Of a stretch of DNA of 64,000 nucleotides, positions 1 through 12,300 are shown piece after piece. This DNA is from Sycon ciliatum (taxonomy: Eukaryota; Porifera; Calcarea; Leucosolenida; Sycettidae): NCBI RefSeq assembly GCF_964019385.1, contig NC_088649.1, forward strand, positions 24,614,302 to 24,678,301, in the 5' to 3' direction. Numbering within the stretch: the first letter of the stretch is position 1; each line of letters starts with the position of its first letter. The position numbers were made by a program, and so were the translations under genes. The notes under the pieces are model-generated. The model made no database searches. It worked only from the letters and a program-made list of their open reading frames with translations, and was not told the origin of the DNA.

Positions 1-139
1 CGACACACAGTATCATAGTGTTGGTTGCTTATTTCGTATCCATGGTTACAGGTAACTGTATATTCAATGACATCACCATTGTTGTTAGTTCTTGTGGAGT
101 TCACATTTGAATTTGATATCTGAGGCAACGGGCAATGCG
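1..139 (-). CDS. Sushi (CCP) exon B1, cut by the window edge
   Basis: This is the acceptor side (CCAG) and first 139 nt of a B-type exon. By length of the other B exons about 38 nt, including Cys4 and the donor, lie beyond the left edge. The visible part is open and encodes Cys1 to Cys3. The gene continues leftward. Confidence 0.75.
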
Positions 140-268
140 CTGGAGTGTAACCGATAATCAATATGCAAAGAAATTTCCTGTTAGTCAATTCATTTCCAAA
201 CGGAAGTAGGGACAGAGAGTGGTTGTTTGTGTTTAGTTTAAACATTTTAAAAGAGCACAGCACTGAGA

Positions 269-292
269 GTAGTGAAGACGAGTAGGGAAGAC
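269..292. repeat. Two-unit paralogue of the 13-bp array
   Basis: GTAGTGAAGACGA followed by GTAGGGAAGAC, with the same flanks (CACTGAGA on the left, AAGCAGCAAGGAAGG on the right) as the 700-copy array. It is the short, probably ancestral, state of the array. Confidence 0.9.
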
Positions 293-356
293 AAGCAGCA
301 AGGAAGGAAACAGGAAAGCATGCAGCAGATTGAACTATGAAGGACTAAAATATTAC

Positions 357-542
357 CTTCACAGCTTGGGGGTGATGCAAACACTGGAGGATTCATACAT
401 CTCCCCTCGTAGTTGATATTGGTCAAATGGTATCCGTCATCACAAGTTACGTTATACAGACTAAACAAACCATCTTGGTTATCGTCATGTAGTTTCAAAC
501 CCGTGACATTTCCATTTGGTATTGTTGGTGGATTGCAAACAG
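357..542 (-). CDS. Sushi (CCP) exon A1
   Basis: A 186-nt A-type exon with intact borders and four cysteines, nearly identical to A2. The following intron to B1 is only 217 bp. It contains two units of the 13-mer that forms the 9.1-kb array in the A2-B2 intron. Confidence 0.8.
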
Positions 543-552
543 CTACAGTAAA

Positions 553-1741
553 CAGAAGAGTGGGATGAAATTAGCAGAAAATTATGGGTGCGTGGAGAAA
601 TTGTGACTCAATATACTTTTTTAGTCTGATGACTGAACTGATGGATCATTGCCAAGCTTTTATGACCTGTATTTTGATGCCTGTGAATTGGCTGACTCAA
701 TCCTAAGGGAAGATATCCCAGAACTAATTACTGAGGACCAACATCTAGGGATTGCACTTGATTCAGATTAGTGTCTTGGACTCCCCATGTCAACTATATT
801 TGTGAACGCTCCAGCGCTTCTCTTGGTGTGCGTTTCTCTCACTGCTACTTTCTCCCAACCTCTTGCACAATTCCTTTCTATTCCTCCTATCCTCACTGTC
901 TTTTCGACTACACATACGTTTCTTGGGCTGGCTTAAATAGAATAGACATCTGATCATCCAGCCACCTCACCCTCACTGATCTATGCACTGCGATGTACTG
1001 CGCACATCTCATGACGTCTATAGACATCATCAGCACGGAAAAGGTTAAAAGCGATTTAAAACTATTGTCTTCAAATCCAAGTTTTCCAATATCCTCTGTG
1101 TATTCGTACTTAGCACGTCTGTCACTTCAAAGCCTGGAAATGTGCTCTTATGTGCTCACAAATATTTCCTGTAGATAATGCTGCAAATATTTTCTAGCCA
1201 TTCATCCAGTATTTTCAACCTTCACGGATGAGACCTTTCAATGGTCGAAACAGCACTGTATGGAGGAACACATTATGTGCATGTCGATCTCTACAAATTG
1301 CAGTACTGTGGCTGGTGTAATCTGGTCGGCCAAAAATACCACCCAATGTCCATGTACCAGCTTCCAAGCCCAGGGATTATACTAGAGGGGAAACTGTGTG
1401 TTTCTGATGTCTATTTCTCCAAAAAGAAAGCCCTAACAAGAACGGAATTTCTGCCAGGTTTCGTCTCAATAAGAACTGAATTAGGAAAAAACATAATAAT
1501 ATCGCGGCTGCTTGACTCCATGTGCAACAGTACATTGTGCAGTTCCAACCCCAGTAGAGGTATCTTGTTTGGACCCTTTTCAAATCTCGTGATACTGCTC
1601 TCTGTACTATAAATCCGCAAATTGACACACATTATAACGGATCTCACCAGACTCGTTATGGACAGCAGTAAGAGACAAGCCGAAGATATCTAAACATTGA
1701 ATCCAGCAGTTTTCCATTTTTAACATTGAGAAATCACTTAC
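553..1741. other. Intron between D and A1
   Basis: Bases 553-760 nearly match 16913-17105, upstream of A2, confirming the segmental relation of A1 and A2. In 770-1740 I see no gene or recognisable repeat. Confidence 0.7.
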
Positions 1742-1921
1742 CCACACATGCTGGGGGAGTCGGAAACAAGGGCGGATGCCGGCAATATTGATCATAGCTG
1801 CTGTTGGTCAATTTGTACCATGTATCACATAGCGCAGTGTACTTGTTGAAACGTGGAGAAGAGTCTCTGATGCGTTCACCAATGCCAGAGCCATAGTTTA
1901 TTGTTGGCAGTGTACAAACAG
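1742..1921 (-). CDS. Sushi (CCP) exon D, a diverged C type
   Basis: A 180-nt exon, acceptor ATAG, donor GTAAGT. It shares AVC-LP, YKLTNSSY and PP-FP-PP-C-VG with the C exons but is strongly diverged between Cys1 and Cys2 (GERIRDSSPRFNKY). It has four cysteines, and a tryptophan in CDTWYK. It holds the C position of the last visible C-A-B cassette, before A1 and B1. It is probably an older C copy that escaped the recent homogenisation. Confidence 0.78.
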
Positions 1922-2984
1922 CTATACACAGACAACAAACAAACAAACGATGCAGTAGCCAGTAAAGGGTTTCAAACCTTTATTCTCACGATGGCCTGTA
2001 GCCAATAAGAGATTTTTTATTTTTTTATTTTATTTATATTTTTTACTAGAGCCACGTAAACCCGTCATGTGGGAGCCATGAATAAGGGGAGTGGTGGCGT
2101 GGTCTGAGATGCTCTGCCGCCCTTGGGTCTCAGCTTCATCACAACCAGGCGCGTCAATAGCAGAGAGAGAGAGAGAGGAAGAGAGATAATAATTATAGTG
2201 AGATAAATATGATGCGGAAGCTTCATGGCTAGCAGTGATCAAATTAGATGTACGGGTGAGCGTGGCTCGTGCACGAGCAGATTGAACTGATCAGCAGTGT
2301 TGATAATTATAATCTTGCTTAAACAAAGCTGGTGATTGAATATCGAGTAACGTTGATGAGTCCATTGAAATAATGGAGAGATTTGTACAGAGGAGAATCA
2401 AGGCAGCGGTCGGTTCTTGCAGTTGGCAAATGCCAAGTGCGAGTGTGCCGGAGGCACTAGCCTGTCCTGGCACGATTTGGGGCTGCAAGCATTAGAATAT
2501 GAGACGGGGCGTAATTGTGGTGGATGGAGCGAGCAAACAATATATGTTTAGCTTTAAAGCGTGGTTACAGCGATGCTTGCATAAGAGTACAGGGACAGGA
2601 TGCGGGTTACGTAACATCTTGTGTCTGTTCCTGGAGTGAGCCGTCATGACGGCAGCTAACACCCGAAAAAAACACAGCGGCAGATGCAGTGCGTAACGGC
2701 GAGGTGACGGGATAAGTCTCACAACCACTGGCACAACTGCCAAAAAACATTAGCCCCATCCATGTACCCCTTGTGCCTGGCCACAAGTTCCCAGTTGACC
2801 GTGGGTAGCAGCACATGAGGAAAAACCACGTCCAGACAGAACTTGAACCAAGTAGCTCTACTACCTCGATCATGACCTTTGATACATCCAGTGGGTGTAC
2901 TCGATTATGCCAGCGAATCTTTGTTTAAATCATTCCTGAATAGTACCTGGCTATTCACATCTCATCACATTCACATTCTGCCGT
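1922..2984. other. Intergenic/intronic, repeat remnants
   Basis: (GA)n at 2162-2185. The stretch 2665-2835 (GCAGATGCAGTGCGTAACGG, CCCAGTTGACCGTGGGT) is a diverged copy of 40470-40640, so it is an unclassified dispersed repeat. No gene is seen. Confidence 0.6.
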
Positions 2985-3133
2985 CGTGAGTCCCATTCGG
3001 AACGGCTGCGAGAATACCAATAGTGATAATAATAGAATTTAAATATCCGACGAGGAGACAACAGTCGTAAAATAGCAATGAAAAATATCAATTGTGCACT
3101 CATAACCATGTATAAACAATTAAAATGAAACAA

Positions 3134-3169
3134 TTCCAGAACGTTTTCGTGTGACCATCATCAGTGGAA
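3134..3169 (-). ncRNA. Degenerate hammerhead-type motif, left arm
   Basis: The mirror copy of 3395-3430 on the minus strand with the same core and the same weak helix II. Confidence 0.5.
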
Positions 3170-3394
3170 CATCGCCACATAATAAGAATCGCTAAAACAA
3201 CCAGTTATATAGCTAGAGTATTATGAATAGGCACTGACAGCTGCCACATTCATCTACTGCTACCATTCACAGATACACTGCAAAGGTTCACACTACACGC
3301 GTTGTGCATAACCGCTGGCTGTGCTGCATTCTCACGCTTCTTTTCATAATACTATATAACTGGTTGTTTTAGTGATTCTTATTATGTGACGATG

Positions 3395-3430
3395 TTCCAC
3401 TGATGATGGTCACACGAAAACGTTCTGGAA
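3395..3430 (+). ncRNA. Degenerate hammerhead-type motif, right arm
   Basis: Helix I is TTCCA/TGGAA. Then come CTGATGA, a nine-base segment that hardly pairs as helix II, GAAA, helix III AACGTT, and C17. The core letters are intact but helix II is poor, so activity is doubtful. It is embedded in a roughly 200-bp inverted repeat with the copy at 3134-3169. Confidence 0.5.
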
Positions 3431-3939
3431 TTGTTTCATTTTAATTGTTTATACATGGTTATGAGTGCACAATTGATATTTTTCATTGCTATTTTACGAT
3501 AATAATAGTGATAACGGTAATGATAATAGTGCCGTGGTTGGCAATCACCCACACTCTTAATATTGGTCTTGAGATATTGTAATAAAAATTATAATAAATT
3601 AACATCACCCCATAGGAATAGTAACTCCTTGTCAGTTTTTGTGCCATTTTGTCGCACTCGCTGACTGTATAAGATCTGGTTACGTTGGTGGACAGTTAGT
3701 CATAATTCGTAACATTTTGTCCTTCTTCTTTTCACCATATGAATAGGTTGAGTATTTTCTGAACAGATTGCAGGGCTCGTGACATGATGTTGAACGACGA
3801 CATGCCATTCGTGAATCGCTTCATGGCAGTAACTTTAATAATCGAACGCACCCGCTGATTCTGCATAGTTCAGTTATAATTACATATACTATACATACAT
3901 ACACAATACAATACTTTACATATACTATACATATATGAT

Positions 3940-4003
3940 ATTGACCAAGACGAGGCCCATATTTCCCATATAGACCGAAGTCAAGGTCAATATCCTATTT
4001 ATC
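3940..4003. repeat. GGATATTGACC-type palindrome, second copy
   Basis: GATATTGACCAAGACGAGGC and AAGGTCAATATCC are inverted ends. A downstream motif GTGGAGGT-GATATAGAAGAG (4704) also follows the copy at 47278 (47382), so both are parts of a longer repeat. Confidence 0.55.
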
Positions 4004-4145
4004 ACAATTCCGCTGCCATAACCCCAAAATTTGAACCGTTAGGAGCTATTTTAACCTTTTTAGTATAGCATTTGTACTATAGTGTACATAGGATGTTGCC
4101 TCTTTTGGGTACAAGACTGTAAGAACAACAGGGTTCAGCATCTGC

Positions 4146-4208
4146 ACCACAGTGGCTGGGTGGTTTAAGGGGTTGCTTGAGATTCATACTATTGTGGGCT
4201 CGAATCCT
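4146..4208 (+). repeat. tRNA-derived sequence (SINE head or tRNA pseudogene)
   Basis: The sequence shows a box-A-like TGGCTGGGTGGTTTAAGG and a box-B-like GGGCTCGAATCC at a spacing fitting a Leu/Ser-type tRNA. The acceptor stem does not pair cleanly, so a functional tRNA is unlikely. Confidence 0.55.
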
Positions 4209-4211
4209 GCT

Positions 4212-6083
4212 TCTTTTCTTCCTTTGTCTTCTTTCTTTCAAATTTTCCAAGTCCCTCCAAAGTCGTAAGATTACAATGCCTAAGTGGTCGATACAAGCGG
4301 TCGATACAAGTGGTCGATATTACGGCGATATGGGTAATATAGGACCAGTCGGGAATGGCACGTATTCACTGAAGGCGCACGTGACTAGAGCTGCGGGGAA
4401 ACAAGTAGGTTTTCTCATTTGCGTACATAGTAAATTTGCAATTTACTCTTGACTTGTTGAGCCGTCTCGAACATTGTATTCCACAAATTCCACTTCGTTG
4501 GGTCACTACTATTGTATACCTTGAAGACCAGTAGTCTATATCGAAAGAAACTCACAAGTTCCAGCGATTAGAGCAACTTCTTTTCCGCGCATTTGTATGC
4601 ATTTGTATGCGGAATCGAACAAGTGTCCCCCCACTGGGCCCCCAGCGTCCATATCATTAATGCAGCGTGGGCGTCCGCCATTTTAGATGAATACGTGCCA
4701 TTAGTGGAGGTGGATATAGAAGAGTGATAAACATACTATACATGGATTTGATCACTGGCTTCCACTGGATTCTAGTATACAAGTCTTCAGATACTGTAGT
4801 ATACAAGTCGTTTAGCAAGTTCTTTCTGTACATTATCAATCGGGTAGAACGACCTCGAAAATAACGACACATTGGATTTACCCGACCTTAAAATACACAG
4901 AGTGTAACTATGTTCGTGTCGCATCATGCGGAGTGGCATGCATGGGATATGTCTGTTTTTGTTGTTGTTTTTTTACGAGAAACCACAAACCTCGAGAACA
5001 GAATACTGCATGATAGAGGTAGCTGCACACGCAACTGGGGTAGTGAAACCGGAGCATCTCCGTCGACCTGAGGTCTCGGCTTCAGCGACACTTTAGTGGA
5101 CAAAAAGGTGGTGAGGAGTGGGCTGTGCCACTTACCCGGACCCCTGGGTCACTCCATGCATTCTTTTCACTGCACATTATAGCCAGAGTCATGGCTGCGG
5201 TGTAGCCATGGCAGCACATTATAGCCAGAGCCACGGCTGCGGTGTAGCCATGGTAGTTGTATGCATGACTTTTGGTTTGCCGCTAAACTCAATTTGTCGT
5301 TATATCGAAGGTCGTTATATTCAATCTCCACTGTACAGACTAAAAGAAGAACACACTTAAGACAGTCTCCGATGATATTTAAGTTGGTAGTGGCACACAG
5401 GGACGACCCTCTGTGATGTGTTCTGCATTAACCAGCCCCTGGCAGTACTGGTTTGCAGAGTTACTGAAAAGCAGCTTCTGGATCGCATGAAGCTAATGTA
5501 TTGTACAAGTATCTTCCTGAGGTAAGGCTGTAGTTTATTCCACAGTGACAAGTATTGAACTCTAGCACAACGTGTACCCTTTTGGCTTCGTGTTTTACCC
5601 TGTGATGGGAGGATTATCCTGCCCGACTCCCATCCCATCCGATTCCTATCCAACACTACTCTTATTAGTATCCCAGTCTTATACTATCCAACTCTTATAT
5701 TCTCCGAATGTTATACCATCCGACCGTTGTGCTATCGGACTTTTTGCTTTCCGAGTTTTATCCTCTCTGACTCTGCTTCACGTTCAACACAACGCTGATG
5801 GTAAGCGATGTAAGGGCCTGTCCCGACGGCTGGGGACCTGGGGTGAGCTGTAAAATATTGTACGATTCGGACGGCATGGTATGCAGTGTGACAGCTCGTG
5901 GAAATATTTGATCCAGGACTGATAATAAATCAACAAGTTTGTAACAAGAGGATTTACAATACAGCATTGATACTCATGGGACGGGCTGAGTCACCCGTTA
6001 TCTTTGTCCAAGCGTATGCTTTTATTGGAAATTTTCCAATTCATAAAATATACCGACTCAATCCTAGAAGAATGCCAACTTAC
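4212..6083. other. Unassigned region before B2
   Basis: This holds the 42-bp duplication (5173-5256), a TCGTTATA motif like the mariner MITE ends (5296-5318), and a degenerate run of about 20-bp units with CCGACTCTTAT/CTATCC motifs at 5620-5760. No coding region is recognised. Confidence 0.5.
5173..5256. repeat. 42-bp tandem duplication
   Basis: Two units starting CACATTATAGCCAGAG at 5173 and 5215, differing at three positions. Confidence 0.85.
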
Positions 6084-6260
6084 CTATACAGCTCGGGGGT
6101 GAGGTAAAGGCAGAAGGATCACGACACACCGTATTATAGTGTTGATTGCTTATTTCGTATCCATGGTTACAGGTAACTGTATATTCAATGGCATCACCAT
6201 TGTTGTTAGTTCTTGTGGAGTTCACATTTGCATTTGATATATGAGGCAAGGGGCAATGCG
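6084..6260 (-). CDS. Sushi (CCP) exon B2
   Basis: A 177-nt B-type exon, acceptor CCAG, donor GTAAG. It has small differences from B3-B6 (ISNANV, HYNTVC, SAFTS) and resembles B1 in its flanks. The array in the preceding intron begins about 130 bp upstream of its acceptor. Confidence 0.8.
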
Positions 6261-6390
6261 CTGGAGAGCAACCGATAATCAATATGCAAAGAAATTTCCT
6301 GTTAGTCAATTCGTTTCCAAACGAAAGTAAGGACAGAGAGTGGTTGTTTGTGTGTCGGTTTAAACATTTTAAAATAGCACAGTACTGAGA

Positions 6391-9300
6391 GTAGGGAAGA
6401 CGAGTAGGGAAGACGAGTAGGGAAGACGAGTAGGGAAGACGAGTAGGGAAGACGAGTAGGGAAGACGAGTAGGGAAGACGAGTAGGGAAGACGAGTAGGG
6501 AAGACGAGTAGGGAAGACGAGTAGGGAAGACGAGTAGGGAAGACGAGTAGGGAAGACGAGTAGGGAAGACGAGTAGGGAAGACGAGTAGGGAAGACGAGT
6601 AGGGAAGACGAGTAGGGAAGACGAGTAGGGAAGACGAGTAGGGAAGACGAGTAGGGAAGACGAGTAGGGAAGACGAGTAGGGAAGACGAGTAGGGAAGAC
6701 GAGTAGGGAAGACGAGTAGGGAAGACGAGTAGGGAAGACGAGTAGGGAAGACGAGTAGGGAAGACGAGTAGGGAAGACGAGTAGGGAAGACGAGTAGGGA
6801 AGACGAGTAGGGAAGACGAGTAGGGAAGACGAGTAGGGAAGACGAGTAGGGAAGACGAGTAGGGAAGACGAGTAGGGAAGACGAGTAGGGAAGACGAGTA
6901 GGGAAGACGAGTAGGGAAGACGAGTAGGGAAGACGAGTAGGGAAGACGAGTAGGGAAGACGAGTAGGGAAGACGAGTAGGGAAGACGAGTAGGGAAGACG
7001 AGTAGGGAAGACGAGTAGGGAAGACGAGTAGGGAAGACGAGTAGGGAAGACGAGTAGGGAAGACGAGTAGGGAAGACGAGTAGGGAAGACGAGTAGGGAA
7101 GACGAGTAGGGAAGACGAGTAGGGAAGACGAGTAGGGAAGACGAGTAGGGAAGACGAGTAGGGAAGACGAGTAGGGAAGACGAGTAGGGAAGACGAGTAG
7201 GGAAGACGAGTAGGGAAGACGAGTAGGGAAGACGAGTAGGGAAGACGAGTAGGGAAGACGAGTAGGGAAGACGAGTAGGGAAGACGAGTAGGGAAGACGA
7301 GTAGGGAAGACGAGTAGGGAAGACGAGTAGGGAAGACGAGTAGGGAAGACGAGTAGGGAAGACGAGTAGGGAAGACGAGTAGGGAAGACGAGTAGGGAAG
7401 ACGAGTAGGGAAGACGAGTAGGGAAGACGAGTAGGGAAGACGAGTAGGGAAGACGAGTAGGGAAGACGAGTAGGGAAGACGAGTAGGGAAGACGAGTAGG
7501 GAAGACGAGTAGGGAAGACGAGTAGGGAAGACGAGTAGGGAAGACGAGTAGGGAAGACGAGTAGGGAAGACGAGTAGGGAAGACGAGTAGGGAAGACGAG
7601 TAGGGAAGACGAGTAGGGAAGACGAGTAGGGAAGACGAGTAGGGAAGACGAGTAGGGAAGACGAGTAGGGAAGACGAGTAGGGAAGACGAGTAGGGAAGA
7701 CGAGTAGGGAAGACGAGTAGGGAAGACGAGTAGGGAAGACGAGTAGGGAAGACGAGTAGGGAAGACGAGTAGGGAAGACGAGTAGGGAAGACGAGTAGGG
7801 AAGACGAGTAGGGAAGACGAGTAGGGAAGACGAGTAGGGAAGACGAGTAGGGAAGACGAGTAGGGAAGACGAGTAGGGAAGACGAGTAGGGAAGACGAGT
7901 AGGGAAGACGAGTAGGGAAGACGAGTAGGGAAGACGAGTAGGGAAGACGAGTAGGGAAGACGAGTAGGGAAGACGAGTAGGGAAGACGAGTAGGGAAGAC
8001 GAGTAGGGAAGACGAGTAGGGAAGACGAGTAGGGAAGACGAGTAGGGAAGACGAGTAGGGAAGACGAGTAGGGAAGACGAGTAGGGAAGACGAGTAGGGA
8101 AGACGAGTAGGGAAGACGAGTAGGGAAGACGAGTAGGGAAGACGAGTAGGGAAGACGAGTAGGGAAGACGAGTAGGGAAGACGAGTAGGGAAGACGAGTA
8201 GGGAAGACGAGTAGGGAAGACGAGTAGGGAAGACGAGTAGGGAAGACGAGTAGGGAAGACGAGTAGGGAAGACGAGTAGGGAAGACGAGTAGGGAAGACG
8301 AGTAGGGAAGACGAGTAGGGAAGACGAGTAGGGAAGACGAGTAGGGAAGACGAGTAGGGAAGACGAGTAGGGAAGACGAGTAGGGAAGACGAGTAGGGAA
8401 GACGAGTAGGGAAGACGAGTAGGGAAGACGAGTAGGGAAGACGAGTAGGGAAGACGAGTAGGGAAGACGAGTAGGGAAGACGAGTAGGGAAGACGAGTAG
8501 GGAAGACGAGTAGGGAAGACGAGTAGGGAAGACGAGTAGGGAAGACGAGTAGGGAAGACGAGTAGGGAAGACGAGTAGGGAAGACGAGTAGGGAAGACGA
8601 GTAGGGAAGACGAGTAGGGAAGACGAGTAGGGAAGACGAGTAGGGAAGACGAGTAGGGAAGACGAGTAGGGAAGACGAGTAGGGAAGACGAGTAGGGAAG
8701 ACGAGTAGGGAAGACGAGTAGGGAAGACGAGTAGGGAAGACGAGTAGGGAAGACGAGTAGGGAAGACGAGTAGGGAAGACGAGTAGGGAAGACGAGTAGG
8801 GAAGACGAGTAGGGAAGACGAGTAGGGAAGACGAGTAGGGAAGACGAGTAGGGAAGACGAGTAGGGAAGACGAGTAGGGAAGACGAGTAGGGAAGACGAG
8901 TAGGGAAGACGAGTAGGGAAGACGAGTAGGGAAGACGAGTAGGGAAGACGAGTAGGGAAGACGAGTAGGGAAGACGAGTAGGGAAGACGAGTAGGGAAGA
9001 CGAGTAGGGAAGACGAGTAGGGAAGACGAGTAGGGAAGACGAGTAGGGAAGACGAGTAGGGAAGACGAGTAGGGAAGACGAGTAGGGAAGACGAGTAGGG
9101 AAGACGAGTAGGGAAGACGAGTAGGGAAGACGAGTAGGGAAGACGAGTAGGGAAGACGAGTAGGGAAGACGAGTAGGGAAGACGAGTAGGGAAGACGAGT
9201 AGGGAAGACGAGTAGGGAAGACGAGTAGGGAAGACGAGTAGGGAAGACGAGTAGGGAAGACGAGTAGGGAAGACGAGTAGGGAAGACGAGTAGGGAAGAC

Positions 9301-12300
9301 GAGTAGGGAAGACGAGTAGGGAAGACGAGTAGGGAAGACGAGTAGGGAAGACGAGTAGGGAAGACGAGTAGGGAAGACGAGTAGGGAAGACGAGTAGGGA
9401 AGACGAGTAGGGAAGACGAGTAGGGAAGACGAGTAGGGAAGACGAGTAGGGAAGACGAGTAGGGAAGACGAGTAGGGAAGACGAGTAGGGAAGACGAGTA
9501 GGGAAGACGAGTAGGGAAGACGAGTAGGGAAGACGAGTAGGGAAGACGAGTAGGGAAGACGAGTAGGGAAGACGAGTAGGGAAGACGAGTAGGGAAGACG
9601 AGTAGGGAAGACGAGTAGGGAAGACGAGTAGGGAAGACGAGTAGGGAAGACGAGTAGGGAAGACGAGTAGGGAAGACGAGTAGGGAAGACGAGTAGGGAA
9701 GACGAGTAGGGAAGACGAGTAGGGAAGACGAGTAGGGAAGACGAGTAGGGAAGACGAGTAGGGAAGACGAGTAGGGAAGACGAGTAGGGAAGACGAGTAG
9801 GGAAGACGAGTAGGGAAGACGAGTAGGGAAGACGAGTAGGGAAGACGAGTAGGGAAGACGAGTAGGGAAGACGAGTAGGGAAGACGAGTAGGGAAGACGA
9901 GTAGGGAAGACGAGTAGGGAAGACGAGTAGGGAAGACGAGTAGGGAAGACGAGTAGGGAAGACGAGTAGGGAAGACGAGTAGGGAAGACGAGTAGGGAAG
10001 ACGAGTAGGGAAGACGAGTAGGGAAGACGAGTAGGGAAGACGAGTAGGGAAGACGAGTAGGGAAGACGAGTAGGGAAGACGAGTAGGGAAGACGAGTAGG
10101 GAAGACGAGTAGGGAAGACGAGTAGGGAAGACGAGTAGGGAAGACGAGTAGGGAAGACGAGTAGGGAAGACGAGTAGGGAAGACGAGTAGGGAAGACGAG
10201 TAGGGAAGACGAGTAGGGAAGACGAGTAGGGAAGACGAGTAGGGAAGACGAGTAGGGAAGACGAGTAGGGAAGACGAGTAGGGAAGACGAGTAGGGAAGA
10301 CGAGTAGGGAAGACGAGTAGGGAAGACGAGTAGGGAAGACGAGTAGGGAAGACGAGTAGGGAAGACGAGTAGGGAAGACGAGTAGGGAAGACGAGTAGGG
10401 AAGACGAGTAGGGAAGACGAGTAGGGAAGACGAGTAGGGAAGACGAGTAGGGAAGACGAGTAGGGAAGACGAGTAGGGAAGACGAGTAGGGAAGACGAGT
10501 AGGGAAGACGAGTAGGGAAGACGAGTAGGGAAGACGAGTAGGGAAGACGAGTAGGGAAGACGAGTAGGGAAGACGAGTAGGGAAGACGAGTAGGGAAGAC
10601 GAGTAGGGAAGACGAGTAGGGAAGACGAGTAGGGAAGACGAGTAGGGAAGACGAGTAGGGAAGACGAGTAGGGAAGACGAGTAGGGAAGACGAGTAGGGA
10701 AGACGAGTAGGGAAGACGAGTAGGGAAGACGAGTAGGGAAGACGAGTAGGGAAGACGAGTAGGGAAGACGAGTAGGGAAGACGAGTAGGGAAGACGAGTA
10801 GGGAAGACGAGTAGGGAAGACGAGTAGGGAAGACGAGTAGGGAAGACGAGTAGGGAAGACGAGTAGGGAAGACGAGTAGGGAAGACGAGTAGGGAAGACG
10901 AGTAGGGAAGACGAGTAGGGAAGACGAGTAGGGAAGACGAGTAGGGAAGACGAGTAGGGAAGACGAGTAGGGAAGACGAGTAGGGAAGACGAGTAGGGAA
11001 GACGAGTAGGGAAGACGAGTAGGGAAGACGAGTAGGGAAGACGAGTAGGGAAGACGAGTAGGGAAGACGAGTAGGGAAGACGAGTAGGGAAGACGAGTAG
11101 GGAAGACGAGTAGGGAAGACGAGTAGGGAAGACGAGTAGGGAAGACGAGTAGGGAAGACGAGTAGGGAAGACGAGTAGGGAAGACGAGTAGGGAAGACGA
11201 GTAGGGAAGACGAGTAGGGAAGACGAGTAGGGAAGACGAGTAGGGAAGACGAGTAGGGAAGACGAGTAGGGAAGACGAGTAGGGAAGACGAGTAGGGAAG
11301 ACGAGTAGGGAAGACGAGTAGGGAAGACGAGTAGGGAAGACGAGTAGGGAAGACGAGTAGGGAAGACGAGTAGGGAAGACGAGTAGGGAAGACGAGTAGG
11401 GAAGACGAGTAGGGAAGACGAGTAGGGAAGACGAGTAGGGAAGACGAGTAGGGAAGACGAGTAGGGAAGACGAGTAGGGAAGACGAGTAGGGAAGACGAG
11501 TAGGGAAGACGAGTAGGGAAGACGAGTAGGGAAGACGAGTAGGGAAGACGAGTAGGGAAGACGAGTAGGGAAGACGAGTAGGGAAGACGAGTAGGGAAGA
11601 CGAGTAGGGAAGACGAGTAGGGAAGACGAGTAGGGAAGACGAGTAGGGAAGACGAGTAGGGAAGACGAGTAGGGAAGACGAGTAGGGAAGACGAGTAGGG
11701 AAGACGAGTAGGGAAGACGAGTAGGGAAGACGAGTAGGGAAGACGAGTAGGGAAGACGAGTAGGGAAGACGAGTAGGGAAGACGAGTAGGGAAGACGAGT
11801 AGGGAAGACGAGTAGGGAAGACGAGTAGGGAAGACGAGTAGGGAAGACGAGTAGGGAAGACGAGTAGGGAAGACGAGTAGGGAAGACGAGTAGGGAAGAC
11901 GAGTAGGGAAGACGAGTAGGGAAGACGAGTAGGGAAGACGAGTAGGGAAGACGAGTAGGGAAGACGAGTAGGGAAGACGAGTAGGGAAGACGAGTAGGGA
12001 AGACGAGTAGGGAAGACGAGTAGGGAAGACGAGTAGGGAAGACGAGTAGGGAAGACGAGTAGGGAAGACGAGTAGGGAAGACGAGTAGGGAAGACGAGTA
12101 GGGAAGACGAGTAGGGAAGACGAGTAGGGAAGACGAGTAGGGAAGACGAGTAGGGAAGACGAGTAGGGAAGACGAGTAGGGAAGACGAGTAGGGAAGACG
12201 AGTAGGGAAGACGAGTAGGGAAGACGAGTAGGGAAGACGAGTAGGGAAGACGAGTAGGGAAGACGAGTAGGGAAGACGAGTAGGGAAGACGAGTAGGGAA

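Larger units (their letters stand above)
2985..3540. repeat. Inverted-repeat element with hammerhead motifs
   Basis: Left arm about 3050-3215 and right arm about 3345-3510 are inverted copies of about 165 bp or more, with about 130 bp between. They share GTTTATACATGGTTATGAGT and the hammerhead motif. Both ends run into ATAATAG/GATAA-type repeats. It is probably a pair of retroelement ends. Confidence 0.7.

Noticed and set aside
625-650. CTGATGA-containing sequence as a further hammerhead (also at 16985)
   Set aside because: No GAAA core or helix pairing is found downstream.
1241-1647. Overlapping ORFs on both strands in the D-A1 intron
   Set aside because: There is no domain, no splice or start context, and no counterpart beside A2.
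4177-4452. 91-codon plus-strand ORF with hydrophobic start after the tRNA-like sequence
   Set aside because: The hydrophobic start is a T/C-rich tract downstream of a SINE head. There is no conserved domain or splice context.
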